A stretch of 64,000 nt of DNA from positions 2,666,001 to 2,730,000 of the forward strand of contig NZ_CP046564.1 of assembly GCF_009818105.1 (NCBI RefSeq). The letters run 5' to 3'. Position numbers and translations under genes: made by a program. Under the pieces are notes generated by a model. It was not told the origin of the DNA, searched no databases, and worked only from the letters and a program-made list of their open reading frames with translations. How positions within the stretch are numbered: the stretch's first letter is position 1; each line of letters starts with the position of its first letter. This document shows positions 53,136 to 62,055 of this stretch, piece by piece. The DNA comes from Bacillus sp. N1-1. Its GTDB lineage: Bacteria; Bacillota; Bacilli; Bacillales; Guptibacillaceae.

Positions 53136-54323
53136 GGCATGCCACTTTAATTCCTGAAGCAGGCTTTTCATATGCTGCTTATAGACAAGAACCTCCTCAC
53201 GATCAGGGGTTTCTGTCCCATATCGCACTTTCTCGTAAATAGCTATAATGTATTCTTTATGTTCACCATGACCAGGGATCCTTCGGAACCATTGATTTAA
53301 TGTCTCTCCTGTTTGACGTCCAACCCCATACTTAAGCGACCTTATTTCTAGATGAAAGAGCTGCTTTCTTATTTGATTCGAAGGTGGTTTTAATTGTCTC
53401 ACTTTCTTGTCTTCCCTTGCATTCAACATTTCACTCGTTAGAGTAGCAAAAGAGCTTACATGAAGGCGAGAAAGCACGAGCCTTTTTTTATAAATGATGA
53501 GAAAAAGAACGATTAATGCAATGATAAGACAAGTATAGAAAATAAGCTCCACTGGCAAGTCTATACTTTGTCCATTAATCTTTTGTTCCTTGATTATTTG
53601 TTGGTTTTCCATTGAAGATAACCCTTCTAAGAGAAGAGAATCTTCTTCAGAGCGCGTCGGAAGATTTGAGGTTAGCCAGTAGATCGGTAAACCAATGACA
53701 TAACCAATTCCACTTATCGTATAAGAAATCACCTTAATAAGAGGGTCTTTCATCCAGATAATCATACTAATCAAACCGCTTGAAACGGCTAGCAAAAAAA
53801 AGATCGAACTCATTGCCCATCTAGCCTGTCTCGGTCCCCCTGTTTTTCTTACCTGTACTGCCGCTCTACATATGAGGAGCAAAAGAAATTGCACAAGAGG
53901 AAATAGAAAAACGACCTGTCTTAACTCTGAAGAATTACTGAAAAGGAAGAACAGAAAGGAAGCAACCAAACTCAAGAAAAAAACAATTGTATCATCGTGA
54001 CGAGTTAACTCTCTAATGTTGACGTAGCTACGCCATGCGATTGTAATCGAAAGTAGAATGGAATAAAAAAGCGGTACACCTAACACGATTCCAACAACGG
54101 CGGTTAGGATGCCAAGCAGAAATATCCGCGAAAAGGTGACTTGGTCACGATTTCTAAAATAAAGAAGAAAATAGCAACTGCCACAGCCAAGAACAAGCAC
54201 AAGAAAAGGGAAAATAGGCGGGAATGTTTGTTCATATAAATAAAAGAACGCTAAAAGGAAATACACGAAAACCATATCATAAATATAATAGAGAAGATGA
54301 GGAAGTTCTCTTAGTACTTTCAT
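53103..54323 (-). CDS. DUF4129 membrane protein of the MoxR operon (no transglutaminase core)
   Basis: A 406-residue protein with about nine TM helices in the first 270 residues and a C-terminal cytosolic DUF4129 domain (about 325-400: VGRQTGETLNQWFRR ... YEKVRYG). In B. subtilis the third gene of such operons (yebA, behind yeaC-yeaD) also has a transglutaminase-like domain of some 200 residues between the membrane part and DUF4129; that part is missing here. It overlaps the DUF58 gene by one base. Role unknown; MoxR systems help assemble or mature proteins at the envelope. Confidence 0.8.
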   Translation of the reverse strand: MKVLRELPHLLYYIYDMVFVYFLLAFFYLYEQTFPPIFPFLVLVLGCGSCYFLLYFRNRDQVTFSRIFLLGILTAVVGIVLGVPLFYSILLSITIAWRSYVNIRELTRHDDTIVFFLSLVASFLFFLFSNSSELRQVVFLFPLVQFLLLLICRAAVQVRKTGGPRQARWAMSSIFFLLAVSSGLISMIIWMKDPLIKVISYTISGIGYVIGLPIYWLTSNLPTRSEEDSLLLEGLSSMENQQIIKEQKINGQSIDLPVELIFYTCLIIALIVLFLIIYKKRLVLSRLHVSSFATLTSEMLNAREDKKVRQLKPPSNQIRKQLFHLEIRSLKYGVGRQTGETLNQWFRRIPGHGEHKEYIIAIYEKVRYGTETPDREEVLVYKQHMKSLLQELKWHALQKRKENKEK

Positions 54324-55531
54324 TAATTCCGAACCCTTTCTATCTTATTAAGATACGCATAACCATCCGACATTTTCACGTTATAGCACATATGACCTAT
54401 ACTCTTCAAAAGCTGATAAAATGTTTCTTCATCCTTTGATTGAATCGGCTCACCTAATCGAATCAAAACAGAGCGCTCTGATAATCGCTTTTGGAGCAAT
54501 GAACTCATCCGTTCAAAAGATAAAAGCGGTCTTGTGTCATCAATTCGAGCCAGTAACTCTAGCGCCTTACTTAAATGAGCATTCCCCTCGCCCACTTCAA
54601 GTACCATAGAAGAAGCAGGTCCTTCAGGATCAAGATTAATATGGATTTCAAACGCTACCCCTCGTTTCGTAGCGACTGAACAAAGAAAGGCCAGGTGGCT
54701 AATATATGCTTCGATGTTATTGGAGACTTGCCCGGGACTATTCTTTCTTTTAACAGATAAATCAAGAACAAATACCCACCTCATCTCGATTGAACGCTCG
54801 TACACTTTCGTTTTCAATTCTGAAGTTCTTGCCGTAGCTTTCCAATGAATACGATTAAATGGATCAGAGTTCGCGTACTGACGGGCACCGGCTGGAGCAG
54901 ACAGGTTTTCATAGAGCGAATGTTCATAAGCGTGACTCCCCATTTCATAGGTCGAAAGTTGTTCTACGCCTTGCACCTCACTCAACTCAGGGTAAATCAA
55001 TACTTCTGTTTGAGAGAAGCCTTGAAGACTAGATAGACGGCTCCCTAAACCAAAGAGATCATTTATTTTAAATTGAAGGTTCCTTATCCGCGTAGCTCCT
55101 CTTTCATAAGCATGAATGGAAAAGGAAATGTTCTTACGTTCATTTCGTCTCATAAAAAAAGGAACATAATAATAGTGAAGGTTTTTCGTGTTTTGAACAA
55201 TTTCAAGTTGAGAGAGATGAATCACAGGCTCAACAGCAAAGCGCAACTCGCCGTTCCAAATCGGCAACTTTCCTTGATTTTGTATCGAAAAGGAGAGCGT
55301 TTCATGTTCACCTTTGAAAAGCCTAATCGTATGTCGCTTATTTTCTACCTGAACAGATGTAGCTGCTTTCTTTAAGTAGATACGGGTTCCATAGGTAAGT
55401 AGCATTAATGCAATGGTAATCATGAATAGCTCGACCGATTGGAAATAAAACGCCACAATAACTAAAACCCAGCTGAGTCCCAAAAAAGAAGAAAGGAATA
55501 AAGAGAGTGTGGTTCGCGACTCCCACCTCAT
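54323..55531 (-). CDS. DUF58 (VWA-like) protein
   Basis: A 402-residue protein with two N-terminal TM helices (about 8-50), a beta-sandwich stretch and the DUF58 motif GARQYANSDPFNRIHWKATA (about residues 215-235) followed by a von Willebrand A-like region (WVFVLDLS). DUF58 proteins pair with MoxR ATPases as substrate adaptors. Overlaps the MoxR gene by 4 bases and the DUF4129 gene by 1, so three genes are cotranslated. Confidence 0.88.
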   Translation of the reverse strand: MRWESRTTLSLFLSSFLGLSWVLVIVAFYFQSVELFMITIALMLLTYGTRIYLKKAATSVQVENKRHTIRLFKGEHETLSFSIQNQGKLPIWNGELRFAVEPVIHLSQLEIVQNTKNLHYYYVPFFMRRNERKNISFSIHAYERGATRIRNLQFKINDLFGLGSRLSSLQGFSQTEVLIYPELSEVQGVEQLSTYEMGSHAYEHSLYENLSAPAGARQYANSDPFNRIHWKATARTSELKTKVYERSIEMRWVFVLDLSVKRKNSPGQVSNNIEAYISHLAFLCSVATKRGVAFEIHINLDPEGPASSMVLEVGEGNAHLSKALELLARIDDTRPLLSFERMSSLLQKRLSERSVLIRLGEPIQSKDEETFYQLLKSIGHMCYNVKMSDGYAYLNKIERVRN

Positions 55532-56481
55532 GTTGTTGCCCCTCCCCTCACTTCCACCGGAACCTCGACTTGAGTAAGAATCTCTTCAAGAACAGCTTGT
55601 TTCGTTTTACGCATCGCTCCTTCCATCGTTAAAACTAGACGATGACTGAGAACATAAGGGGCCACGAACTGAATATCTTCCGGAGTTACAAATGCTCTTC
55701 CTTCGATGAATGCTTTTCCTTGTGCTGCTTTCATAAAGGCAATGGTTCCTCGCGGACTTACGCCAACACTTATGTACTCTCCGCTTCTCGTTGCTTGTAC
55801 GATACTTAAAAGATAATCTTCAATCACCTCAGAAAGTTCCACTCGTTTCACTTCTTTTTGAAACAATTCGATTTCTCCATCTTTAAAAATCGACTTTAAA
55901 TCATCGAAAGGATTTTGATGTCTTACCATTTGAATCATTCGTTTTTCTTCTTTCGGTGTTGGATATCCGCTTTGCATCTGCATAAAGAAACGATCCATTT
56001 GGGCTTCAGGTAATGAAAAAGTTCCTTGTGACTCGAGGGGATTTTGCGTTGCCATTACGATAAAAGGCGTCGGAAGTTTGAGCGTTGTTCCTTCAATGGT
56101 TACCTGCTTTTCTTCCATTACTTCTAGTAAACTCGACTGCGTTCTAGGCGTTGCTCGGTTGATTTCATCAGCAAGCAATACGTTCGTCACCACTGGTCCT
56201 GGACGCAATTCAAAATCTTGCTTTTTTGGATTGAAAAATTGAATACCTGTCACATCACCGGGTAAAACATCTGGAGTGAACTGAATTCTTTTAAATTGCC
56301 CACCTAGTAAAACAGCCATTGATTTAGCTAGAAGGGTTTTTCCAGTACCAGGAACATCTTCAAGTAACACATTTCCATTATTTAATAAAGAAATCATCAC
56401 CAGCTCAATCGTTTTTTCCTTTCCGATGAGAACTTTTTGCATCTCATGTTGGACAAGTTTCATCTTTTCAACAATAGTCAT
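55528..56481 (-). CDS. MoxR-family AAA+ ATPase
   Basis: A 317-residue AAA+ protein: Walker A DVPGTGKTLLAKS (about 41-53), Walker B LLADEINRA, sensor 1 ATQNPLESQGTFSLPEAQMD with the arginine finger after it, and the AAA lid domain (about 225-317). MoxR ATPases act as chaperones that insert metals or mature protein complexes with VWA partners. First gene of the MoxR-DUF58-DUF4129 operon; AAGGGG at 8 bases. This operon lies between dinB and rnz where B. subtilis has gnd and zwf. Confidence 0.92.
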   Translation of the reverse strand: MTIVEKMKLVQHEMQKVLIGKEKTIELVMISLLNNGNVLLEDVPGTGKTLLAKSMAVLLGGQFKRIQFTPDVLPGDVTGIQFFNPKKQDFELRPGPVVTNVLLADEINRATPRTQSSLLEVMEEKQVTIEGTTLKLPTPFIVMATQNPLESQGTFSLPEAQMDRFFMQMQSGYPTPKEEKRMIQMVRHQNPFDDLKSIFKDGEIELFQKEVKRVELSEVIEDYLLSIVQATRSGEYISVGVSPRGTIAFMKAAQGKAFIEGRAFVTPEDIQFVAPYVLSHRLVLTMEGAMRKTKQAVLEEILTQVEVPVEVRGGATT

Positions 56482-56515
56482 ATTAGCAGCCCCTTTTTAG
56501 ATGGAGAGATATCGA

Positions 56516-57796
56516 TTACTCCTTATCTTGCTTATACTTCCAGAGGAAGTCACGATCTAAACTTGTGCCACGCCTTTTCTCATCTCTTAACTTATGACTT
56601 CCATCCTTACCAAGTTGATTTCCTTTAAGAAGAGCTCCTTCCCCATATTTAGATCGAATCGTCCCAATCGTATTCTGGAGATTATGTCGTTTTGAATCCG
56701 CTTCAAAAGAAAATAAATCAAGCTGAACGGTTGCCTCGGTTCGATCAACTAGCTGCTGTCCTGTTACGCCAAGTAAGCGAATCGGCTGCCCTGACCAATT
56801 CTTTTCAAAAAGAGATTGAGCAGCTTCAAGAATGTCTGCAGACTGAGATATGGGATTTTGAAGTTTTCTACTTCTTGTAACGGTGGTTCGATCACTGTAA
56901 CGTATCGTTAGCTGAATATTAAAACTTAGAACGTTCTTTTTGGCCATCCGCTTAGCTACGGAATCAGATAAATTTGTGAGTGCGGTATGAATGCGGTGAT
57001 GATCAATAAGATCTTCCGGAAACGTAGTGGAATTGCCAACACTTTTAAATTCATCTATCGCATCTGGATCAACAGGGCGGTTGTCTCGTCCGTTGGCACG
57101 TTCATGTAACCTTCTTCCATTAATGCCTAGCTTCATTTCAAGTTGGAGAGGATTCGCATGAGCTAGATCGTGGATGGTTTTAATTTCTAGCTCAAGTAAT
57201 TTTTCTTTTGTCTTCTTTCCTACCCCGTGCATTTCCCCAACATCAAGTGGCCAGAGCAATTGATCTAACTCTCGTTTACGAAGAATTGTAATCCCTAAAG
57301 GCTTTTTCATATCAGAAGCCATCTTTGCTAAAAATTTATTGGGAGCAATTCCAATACTACAAGGGATGCCAATTTCAGCATGAATGCGATTTTGAATTTC
57401 CTCCGCTATTTCAATAGGATTTCGATCTCCACAATCTTCTGTTATATCTAAATACCCTTCATCAATGGAGACTGGCTGGACGAGCGGCGTGTAGGTTTCT
57501 AATAGTTCAAAAATTTGGAGAGAGGTTTGTCGGTAAAGTGGAAAATTAGGCGGCATAATGAGAAGTTCAGGACAGTGCTTTTTGGCTTCCCAAACCGGCA
57601 TTGTCGTGTTGACGCCTTTCTTTCTCGCTTCATAGCTACTCGTTACAACAATACCTCGCCTTTCCTCTACATTCCCAGCAATAGCAAGAGGTTTTCCTCG
57701 AAGTTTTGGATTATGAGCGACTTCGACAGACGCGTAAAAACTGTTCATATCCACATGAAAAATAATTCTTCCTCTTCCCTTTGTACTAAGGTTCAT
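56516..57796 (-). CDS. dinB: DNA polymerase IV (PolY1, DinB)
   Basis: The 426-residue Y-family polymerase copies past lesions. It has the palm motifs HVDMNSFYASVE and SIDEGYLDIT, helix-hairpin-helix motifs (MHGVGKKTKEKLLEL), a little-finger domain, and a C-terminal basic tail (DEKRRGTSLDRDFLWKYKQD). A QLDLF-type beta-clamp motif is in VQLDLFSFE. ATG 57796 has AAGGAG at 9 bases; ATGs at 57805 and 57847 are less good. No LexA box is seen upstream, in line with B. subtilis yqjH. Confidence 0.93.
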   Translation of the reverse strand: MNLSTKGRGRIIFHVDMNSFYASVEVAHNPKLRGKPLAIAGNVEERRGIVVTSSYEARKKGVNTTMPVWEAKKHCPELLIMPPNFPLYRQTSLQIFELLETYTPLVQPVSIDEGYLDITEDCGDRNPIEIAEEIQNRIHAEIGIPCSIGIAPNKFLAKMASDMKKPLGITILRKRELDQLLWPLDVGEMHGVGKKTKEKLLELEIKTIHDLAHANPLQLEMKLGINGRRLHERANGRDNRPVDPDAIDEFKSVGNSTTFPEDLIDHHRIHTALTNLSDSVAKRMAKKNVLSFNIQLTIRYSDRTTVTRSRKLQNPISQSADILEAAQSLFEKNWSGQPIRLLGVTGQQLVDRTEATVQLDLFSFEADSKRHNLQNTIGTIRSKYGEGALLKGNQLGKDGSHKLRDEKRRGTSLDRDFLWKYKQDKE

Positions 57797-57853
57797 TCCA
57801 CACATCTCCTTAAGCCCTATATCGAAACCGTTCGCGTTTCCCGCCACTCATGC

Positions 57854-57880
57854 TAAAAAGACAGGAGAGGTCTCCTGTCT
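57854..57880 (-). terminator. Terminator of the ScoC-like gene
   Basis: AGACAGGAGA (57859-57868) pairs with TCTCCTGTCT (57871-57880) with a 2-base loop. The minus strand continues with TTTTT. It overlaps the stop codon of the MarR-family gene. Confidence 0.85.
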
Positions 57881-58368
57881 CACGTGGTGGGTACTTGCTT
57901 TCGTTCTACCCATTTCACAAATTCACTACCGTGAAAATGCTGATTGAACTCCATTTGAAATTCGTACATAGCATCTAGAAATTCAGCATTTTCAGCTGAT
58001 TTTGAGCGATACTCATCTAAGTAATTCATGACCGCATAGGAATACTGCGTACTAGCTTCCACTTTATTATGACCTTCTTCCGTCAAGGTCACGTATGATA
58101 CGCGCCGGTCGTTCGCTTTCTTATCAAGTTTAACAAACAGTTTGTTTTTCAAACGTTTTAACACCTGCATAACTGTTGATACGTCCCAAAGACCAATTTC
58201 TGAAACTCTTGTAATAGTAACTTCTTCTTCCAAATAAACAATCCACATCACATGCTGTTCGGCTTGAGTTAATCCAATTTCTCTCGCATTTTTTTGCCAT
58301 TCATTTTCCAGTACTTTATAAGTTCCTCGCATATAATTCATAAGTTTATGAGTTTGAATAGAGTCCAT
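57880..58368 (-). CDS. MarR-family regulator, ScoC/Hpr-like
   Basis: The 162-residue protein has a winged helix with TRVSEIGLWDVSTVMQVLKR and the wing KKANDRRVSYVTLT, closer to ScoC (Hpr) than to generic MarR: HVMWIVYLEEEVTITRVSEI parallels the ScoC stretch ILWIAY...ISEIAKFGV. ScoC represses protease and peptide-transport genes in B. subtilis. An inverted repeat TTCTAT-N11-ATAGAA (58408-58430) lies upstream and may be an autoregulatory site. The symbol scoC is not given, because the protein is shorter (ScoC has 203) and the match is only by pattern. Confidence 0.82.
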   Translation of the reverse strand: MDSIQTHKLMNYMRGTYKVLENEWQKNAREIGLTQAEQHVMWIVYLEEEVTITRVSEIGLWDVSTVMQVLKRLKNKLFVKLDKKANDRRVSYVTLTEEGHNKVEASTQYSYAVMNYLDEYRSKSAENAEFLDAMYEFQMEFNQHFHGSEFVKWVERKQVPTT

Positions 58369-58407
58369 TTTAACACCGCTTCCACTTCAATAATTATAAT
58401 CATACCG

Positions 58408-58430
58408 TTCTATTTTAACATAATATAGAA
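58408..58430. promoter_or_regulatory. Inverted repeat upstream of the ScoC-like gene
   Basis: TTCTAT (58408-58413) and ATAGAA (58425-58430) with an 11-base spacer, about 40 bases before the start of the MarR-family gene. A possible operator; not tested. Confidence 0.4.
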
Positions 58431-58455
58431 GCAGTGCCACAAAGGTGGATGTAAC

Positions 58456-58491
58456 AAAAAAGAGAACATTGCCGAAAATCGACAATGTTCT
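58456..58491 (-). terminator. Terminator of the methylmalonyl-CoA/yqjE operon
   Basis: AGAACATTG-c-CGA pairs with TCG-a-CAATGTTCT (58463-58491), then TTTTTT on the minus strand. 11 bases beyond the yqjE stop. Confidence 0.88.
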
Positions 58492-58502
58492 AAACAATGC
58501 TT

Positions 58503-59624
58503 CTACGCATTAGCAACTTCTTTAATAATTGAGATAACTACTTCAGATACCTTTACTAACTCTTTTACTGGCATCCTTTCATTCGTTGTATGAATTTCTT
58601 CATAACCAACTGCAAGATTGACTGTAGGGATACCATGCCCAGCAATCACATTGGCATCACTTCCACCACCACTTGTTAATAGTTCTGGGCGACGTCCAAT
58701 CTTTTCCATCGCTTTTTTGGCTACTTCAACAACATAGTCGCCTTCATTAAACTTAAAGCCAGGGTACATAACTTTAATATCAAGTTCTACAGATCCGCCC
58801 ATTTCAGAAGCCGTCTTTTCAAATGCCTGCTTCATTTTCTCGACTTGCGCTTCCATCTTCTCTGGAACTAGAGACCGCGCTTCAGCTAGTACTTCTACGT
58901 GATCACAAACAATGTTTGTTTGGGAACCACCTTCAAAACGACCGATATTCGCTGTTGTTTCATCGTCAAGTCGACCAAGCGGCATTTTCGCGATTGATTT
59001 TGCTGCCATTGTGATGGCTGAAACGCCTTTTTCTGGTGCAACACCAGCATGAGCTGTTTTCCCATAAATGGTTGCTTTTATTTTCGCTTGCGTAGGAGCA
59101 GCGGTAATGATTTTTCCGACTTCACCATCACTATCAAGCGCATAACCAAATTTGGCGATTAGCTTCTCTGGGTCAAGAACTTTTGCACCTTGAAGCCCTG
59201 ATTCTTCTCCAACCGTAATAATAAACTGAATTGTTCCATGCTCAATATTTTGTTCTTTTAATACGCGAATGGCTTCAAACATAGCCGCTAAGCCTGTTTT
59301 ATCATCGGCTCCAAGGATCGTTGTTCCATCGGTTACTACATACCCATCTTTGATGGATGGCTTAACGCCTTTACCTGGTACTACTGTATCCATATGAGAA
59401 GTAAAGTAAATTGGATCTGCTTTTTCAACGGTCCCTTTAAGCGTGCAAATTAGGTTACCTGCCTCATGATCTGTCTTTTCTGCAGCGTCATCTTCTTCTA
59501 CTTCGACACCAAGCGAAGTGAATTTCTCCTTTAAAATGGCAGCAATTTTCTTCTCGTGTTTCGTTTCAGAATCGATTTGAACCAGCTCTAAAAATTCGTC
59601 TACTAGTCTTTGTTCATTAATCAT
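58503..59624 (-). CDS. yqjE: M20-family metallopeptidase YqjE (PepT-like)
   Basis: A 373-residue zinc peptidase. Metal ligands are in SHMDTVVPG (His, Asp), GADDKTGLAA (Asp), GEESGLQGAK (catalytic and metal Glu) and EEIHTTNERM (His). A dimerisation domain lies at about 180-290. The family includes tripeptidase T; B. subtilis yqjE follows yqjD in the same order. It is 26 bases behind the carboxyltransferase gene and shares the operon terminator. Its link with methylmalonyl-CoA is by position only. Confidence 0.9.
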   Translation of the reverse strand: MINEQRLVDEFLELVQIDSETKHEKKIAAILKEKFTSLGVEVEEDDAAEKTDHEAGNLICTLKGTVEKADPIYFTSHMDTVVPGKGVKPSIKDGYVVTDGTTILGADDKTGLAAMFEAIRVLKEQNIEHGTIQFIITVGEESGLQGAKVLDPEKLIAKFGYALDSDGEVGKIITAAPTQAKIKATIYGKTAHAGVAPEKGVSAITMAAKSIAKMPLGRLDDETTANIGRFEGGSQTNIVCDHVEVLAEARSLVPEKMEAQVEKMKQAFEKTASEMGGSVELDIKVMYPGFKFNEGDYVVEVAKKAMEKIGRRPELLTSGGGSDANVIAGHGIPTVNLAVGYEEIHTTNERMPVKELVKVSEVVISIIKEVANA

Positions 59625-59650
59625 GTTGTTTCTGCCTCCTAGAAATCGGT

Positions 59651-61198
59651 TTAAAGCGGGATATTGCCGTGTTTCTTCTTAGGGCGTTCTTCGTGCTTAT
59701 TCCGCATCAATTCGAGCGCTTCAATCAGTTTCTTTCTCGTCTCTCTTGGATCGATAACGTCATCAACCATCCCACGTGAAGCAGCTATGTATGGGTTCGC
59801 GAACTTCTCACGATATTCTTCAATCTTTGCAGCTCGCGTTGCTTCTGGATCTTCACTCTCATTAATTTCTCTCGCAAAAATCACATTTGCTGCACCTTCC
59901 GGACCCATTACGGCAATTTCAGCATTTGGCCATGCATAAACGAGATCGGCTCCAATGGATTTGGAATTTAAAGCGACATAAGCGCCACCATATGCTTTCC
60001 TTAGGATAACCGTTATTTTTGGTACGGTTGCTTCTGAATAGGAATAAAGAATTTTAGCTCCATGACGGATAATACCTCCATGCTCCTGTTTGATGCCCGG
60101 GAAAAATCCCGTTACATCTTCAAACGTAATCAATGGAATATTAAAAGAGTCACAGAACCTAATAAAGCGTGAAAGCTTGTCAGATGAATCAATATCGAGT
60201 CCACCAGCCATTACTTTCGGCTGATTGCAAACCATTCCTACTGTCTCACCTTTTATTCTTGCAAAACCTATCACAATGTTTTTCGCAAAATATTTTTGCA
60301 CCTCAAGAAAAGAGTCTTTATCCACAACAGAATCAATCACCGCTCTAACGTCGTAGGGCCTCGTCGCGTCAAATGGAACGATGTCAGCAAGATCTGCACA
60401 GAAATCGTCACGTTCTTCACTTTTAATGATGGGACTCTTTTCTTCATTATTTGATGGTAAATAACTAATCAAATCACGAACGCTTGCGAGAACCTCTTCT
60501 TCTGTTTTACCTGTAAAATGGGCATTACCACTTTTAGAACGATGGACTTTCGCACCACCAAGGTCTTCTGCTGTAATCTTTTCACGTGTCACTGTTTCAA
60601 TGACTTTTGGTCCAGTTATAAACATCTGACTCGTATCTTCTACCATAAAAACAAAATCTGTAATCGCAGGAGAATAAACAGCACCACCTGCGCATGGCCC
60701 CATAATCACCGAAATTTGTGGAATCACACCAGAATAGATGGAGTTTCGATAAAAGATGTGTCCATACCCATCCAATGATACCACACCTTCTTGAATCCTC
60801 GCACCTCCAGAGTCGTTCAAACCGATAATTGGCGCACCATTACGCGCTGCAAGATCCATAACGTGTGCTACTTTTTTGGCATGCATTTCACCTAGCGCTC
60901 CGCCAAAAACGGTAAAATCTTGCGCAAATAGATAAATAGGACGACCATTCACCTTTCCATAACCGGTGACCACACCTTCACCCGGCGCTTTTACATCTCC
61001 CATTCCAAAATCTTGAGATCGATGTTCAATGAACGAATTAAGTTCAACAAAAGTACCCTGGTCAACGAGTAAATCAATTCGTTCTCGAGCCGTTAACTTT
61101 CCTTTCTCATGCTGTTTGTTAATTCGTTCATCCCCACCTCCAAGCTCTACTTCTCTCCGTCGATCGTACAATTCGTTGATTTTATCATACATATCCAT
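59651..61198 (-). CDS. yqjD: Acyl-CoA carboxyltransferase (propionyl-CoA carboxylase beta / YqjD)
   Basis: A 515-residue carboxyltransferase with the crotonase-type fold twice. SGGARIQEGVVSLDGYGHIF and GPCAGGAVYSPA form the first CoA site and oxyanion hole, KAYGGAYVAL and GPEGAANVIF the second. It uses carboxybiotin to carboxylate propionyl-CoA to methylmalonyl-CoA, or to decarboxylate it in the reverse direction. No biotin carboxylase or biotin carrier gene is adjacent, so those subunits must come from elsewhere. Overlaps the upstream fusion gene by one base (TAATG). Confidence 0.92.
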   Translation of the reverse strand: MDMYDKINELYDRRREVELGGGDERINKQHEKGKLTARERIDLLVDQGTFVELNSFIEHRSQDFGMGDVKAPGEGVVTGYGKVNGRPIYLFAQDFTVFGGALGEMHAKKVAHVMDLAARNGAPIIGLNDSGGARIQEGVVSLDGYGHIFYRNSIYSGVIPQISVIMGPCAGGAVYSPAITDFVFMVEDTSQMFITGPKVIETVTREKITAEDLGGAKVHRSKSGNAHFTGKTEEEVLASVRDLISYLPSNNEEKSPIIKSEERDDFCADLADIVPFDATRPYDVRAVIDSVVDKDSFLEVQKYFAKNIVIGFARIKGETVGMVCNQPKVMAGGLDIDSSDKLSRFIRFCDSFNIPLITFEDVTGFFPGIKQEHGGIIRHGAKILYSYSEATVPKITVILRKAYGGAYVALNSKSIGADLVYAWPNAEIAVMGPEGAANVIFAREINESEDPEATRAAKIEEYREKFANPYIAASRGMVDDVIDPRETRKKLIEALELMRNKHEERPKKKHGNIPL

Positions 61199-62034
61199 TA
61201 TTCTGCCTCCTTCGAAGGTTTATCACAAAGTTCGTACAGGACCCCTCCTGCTGATTTAGGATGCAGAAATGCAATATTCGCTCCACCAGCACCTTTAACA
61301 GGCGTTTCATGAATAAGTTTCACTCCGTTTTCAGAAAGTTCACGTAGCCTGTCTTCTATTCGATCGTCTGCAAGTGCGATGTGATGAATTCCTTCGCCTC
61401 TTTTATTAATAAATGAAGCAATTGGACTTGATTCTCCAATAGGCTCTAGAAGCTCTATTCTAGACTCACCGATTTTCATAAAAGCCACTTTCACCCCTTC
61501 TGAAACAACTTCTTCGATTGCCTCTAGTTTCAAATGAAGTTGGTTCACATAAAAAGGGAGTGCCTCTTCTAGAGAAGATACAGCAATTCCGATGTGGTCA
61601 ATTTTTTTAGGAGGTTCTTTAATGGATTGATCGATTCCGTCTCGCTCATACACTGCTTTTTCGATAAAAACAGCAGTATCTTTAGTTGGCGTACCTGGCG
61701 TAAATACCTTTTGAATTCCTTTTGATTCTAAAAACGGGATGTCTTCCCAAGGAATAACTCCGCCTCCCACAACGATAATATCTCCCGCATCGCGCTGTTC
61801 TAGCAGTGAAACAATTTCAGGGAATAGTTCATTATGTGCACCTGATAAGCATGATAAGCCAATCGCATCCACATCTTCTTGTATTGCAGCTGTGACGATT
61901 TGTTGTGGCGTTTGCCTTAAACCTGTATAGATTACTTCCATTCCATAATCACGAAGCGCCTGAGCAATTACAAGAGCGCCTCTATCATGACCATCAAGAC
62001 CTGGCTTAGCAATTAAAACGCGTATCTTCTTCAT
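61198..62034 (-). CDS. B12-binding mutase domain fused to methylmalonyl-CoA epimerase
   Basis: A 278-residue bifunctional protein. Residues 1-130 are the cobalamin-binding domain of methylmalonyl-CoA mutase: DGHDRG (14-19), then SCL (61-63), then GG (90-91), giving DxHxxG-x41-SxL-x26-GG, the canonical spacing. Residues 143-272 are a VOC-fold epimerase starting KKIDHIGIAV (His147), with GIHHIAL and VLYELC providing further metal ligands. In B. subtilis YqjC is only the epimerase. The catalytic mutase subunit is 21 bases upstream, so epimerase and mutase sit in one complex or channel. Translational coupling to yqjD by one-base overlap. Confidence 0.9.
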   Translation of the reverse strand: MKKIRVLIAKPGLDGHDRGALVIAQALRDYGMEVIYTGLRQTPQQIVTAAIQEDVDAIGLSCLSGAHNELFPEIVSLLEQRDAGDIIVVGGGVIPWEDIPFLESKGIQKVFTPGTPTKDTAVFIEKAVYERDGIDQSIKEPPKKIDHIGIAVSSLEEALPFYVNQLHLKLEAIEEVVSEGVKVAFMKIGESRIELLEPIGESSPIASFINKRGEGIHHIALADDRIEDRLRELSENGVKLIHETPVKGAGGANIAFLHPKSAGGVLYELCDKPSKEAE

Positions 62035-62055
62035 CTCTTTCCACTCCCCGTTTGT

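Noticed and set aside
57797..57855. Possible LexA box upstream of dinB (CGAAC then TTCG)
   Set aside because: The half-sites are two bases too close (12 instead of 14 in total), so the motif does not fit CGAACNNNNGTTCG.
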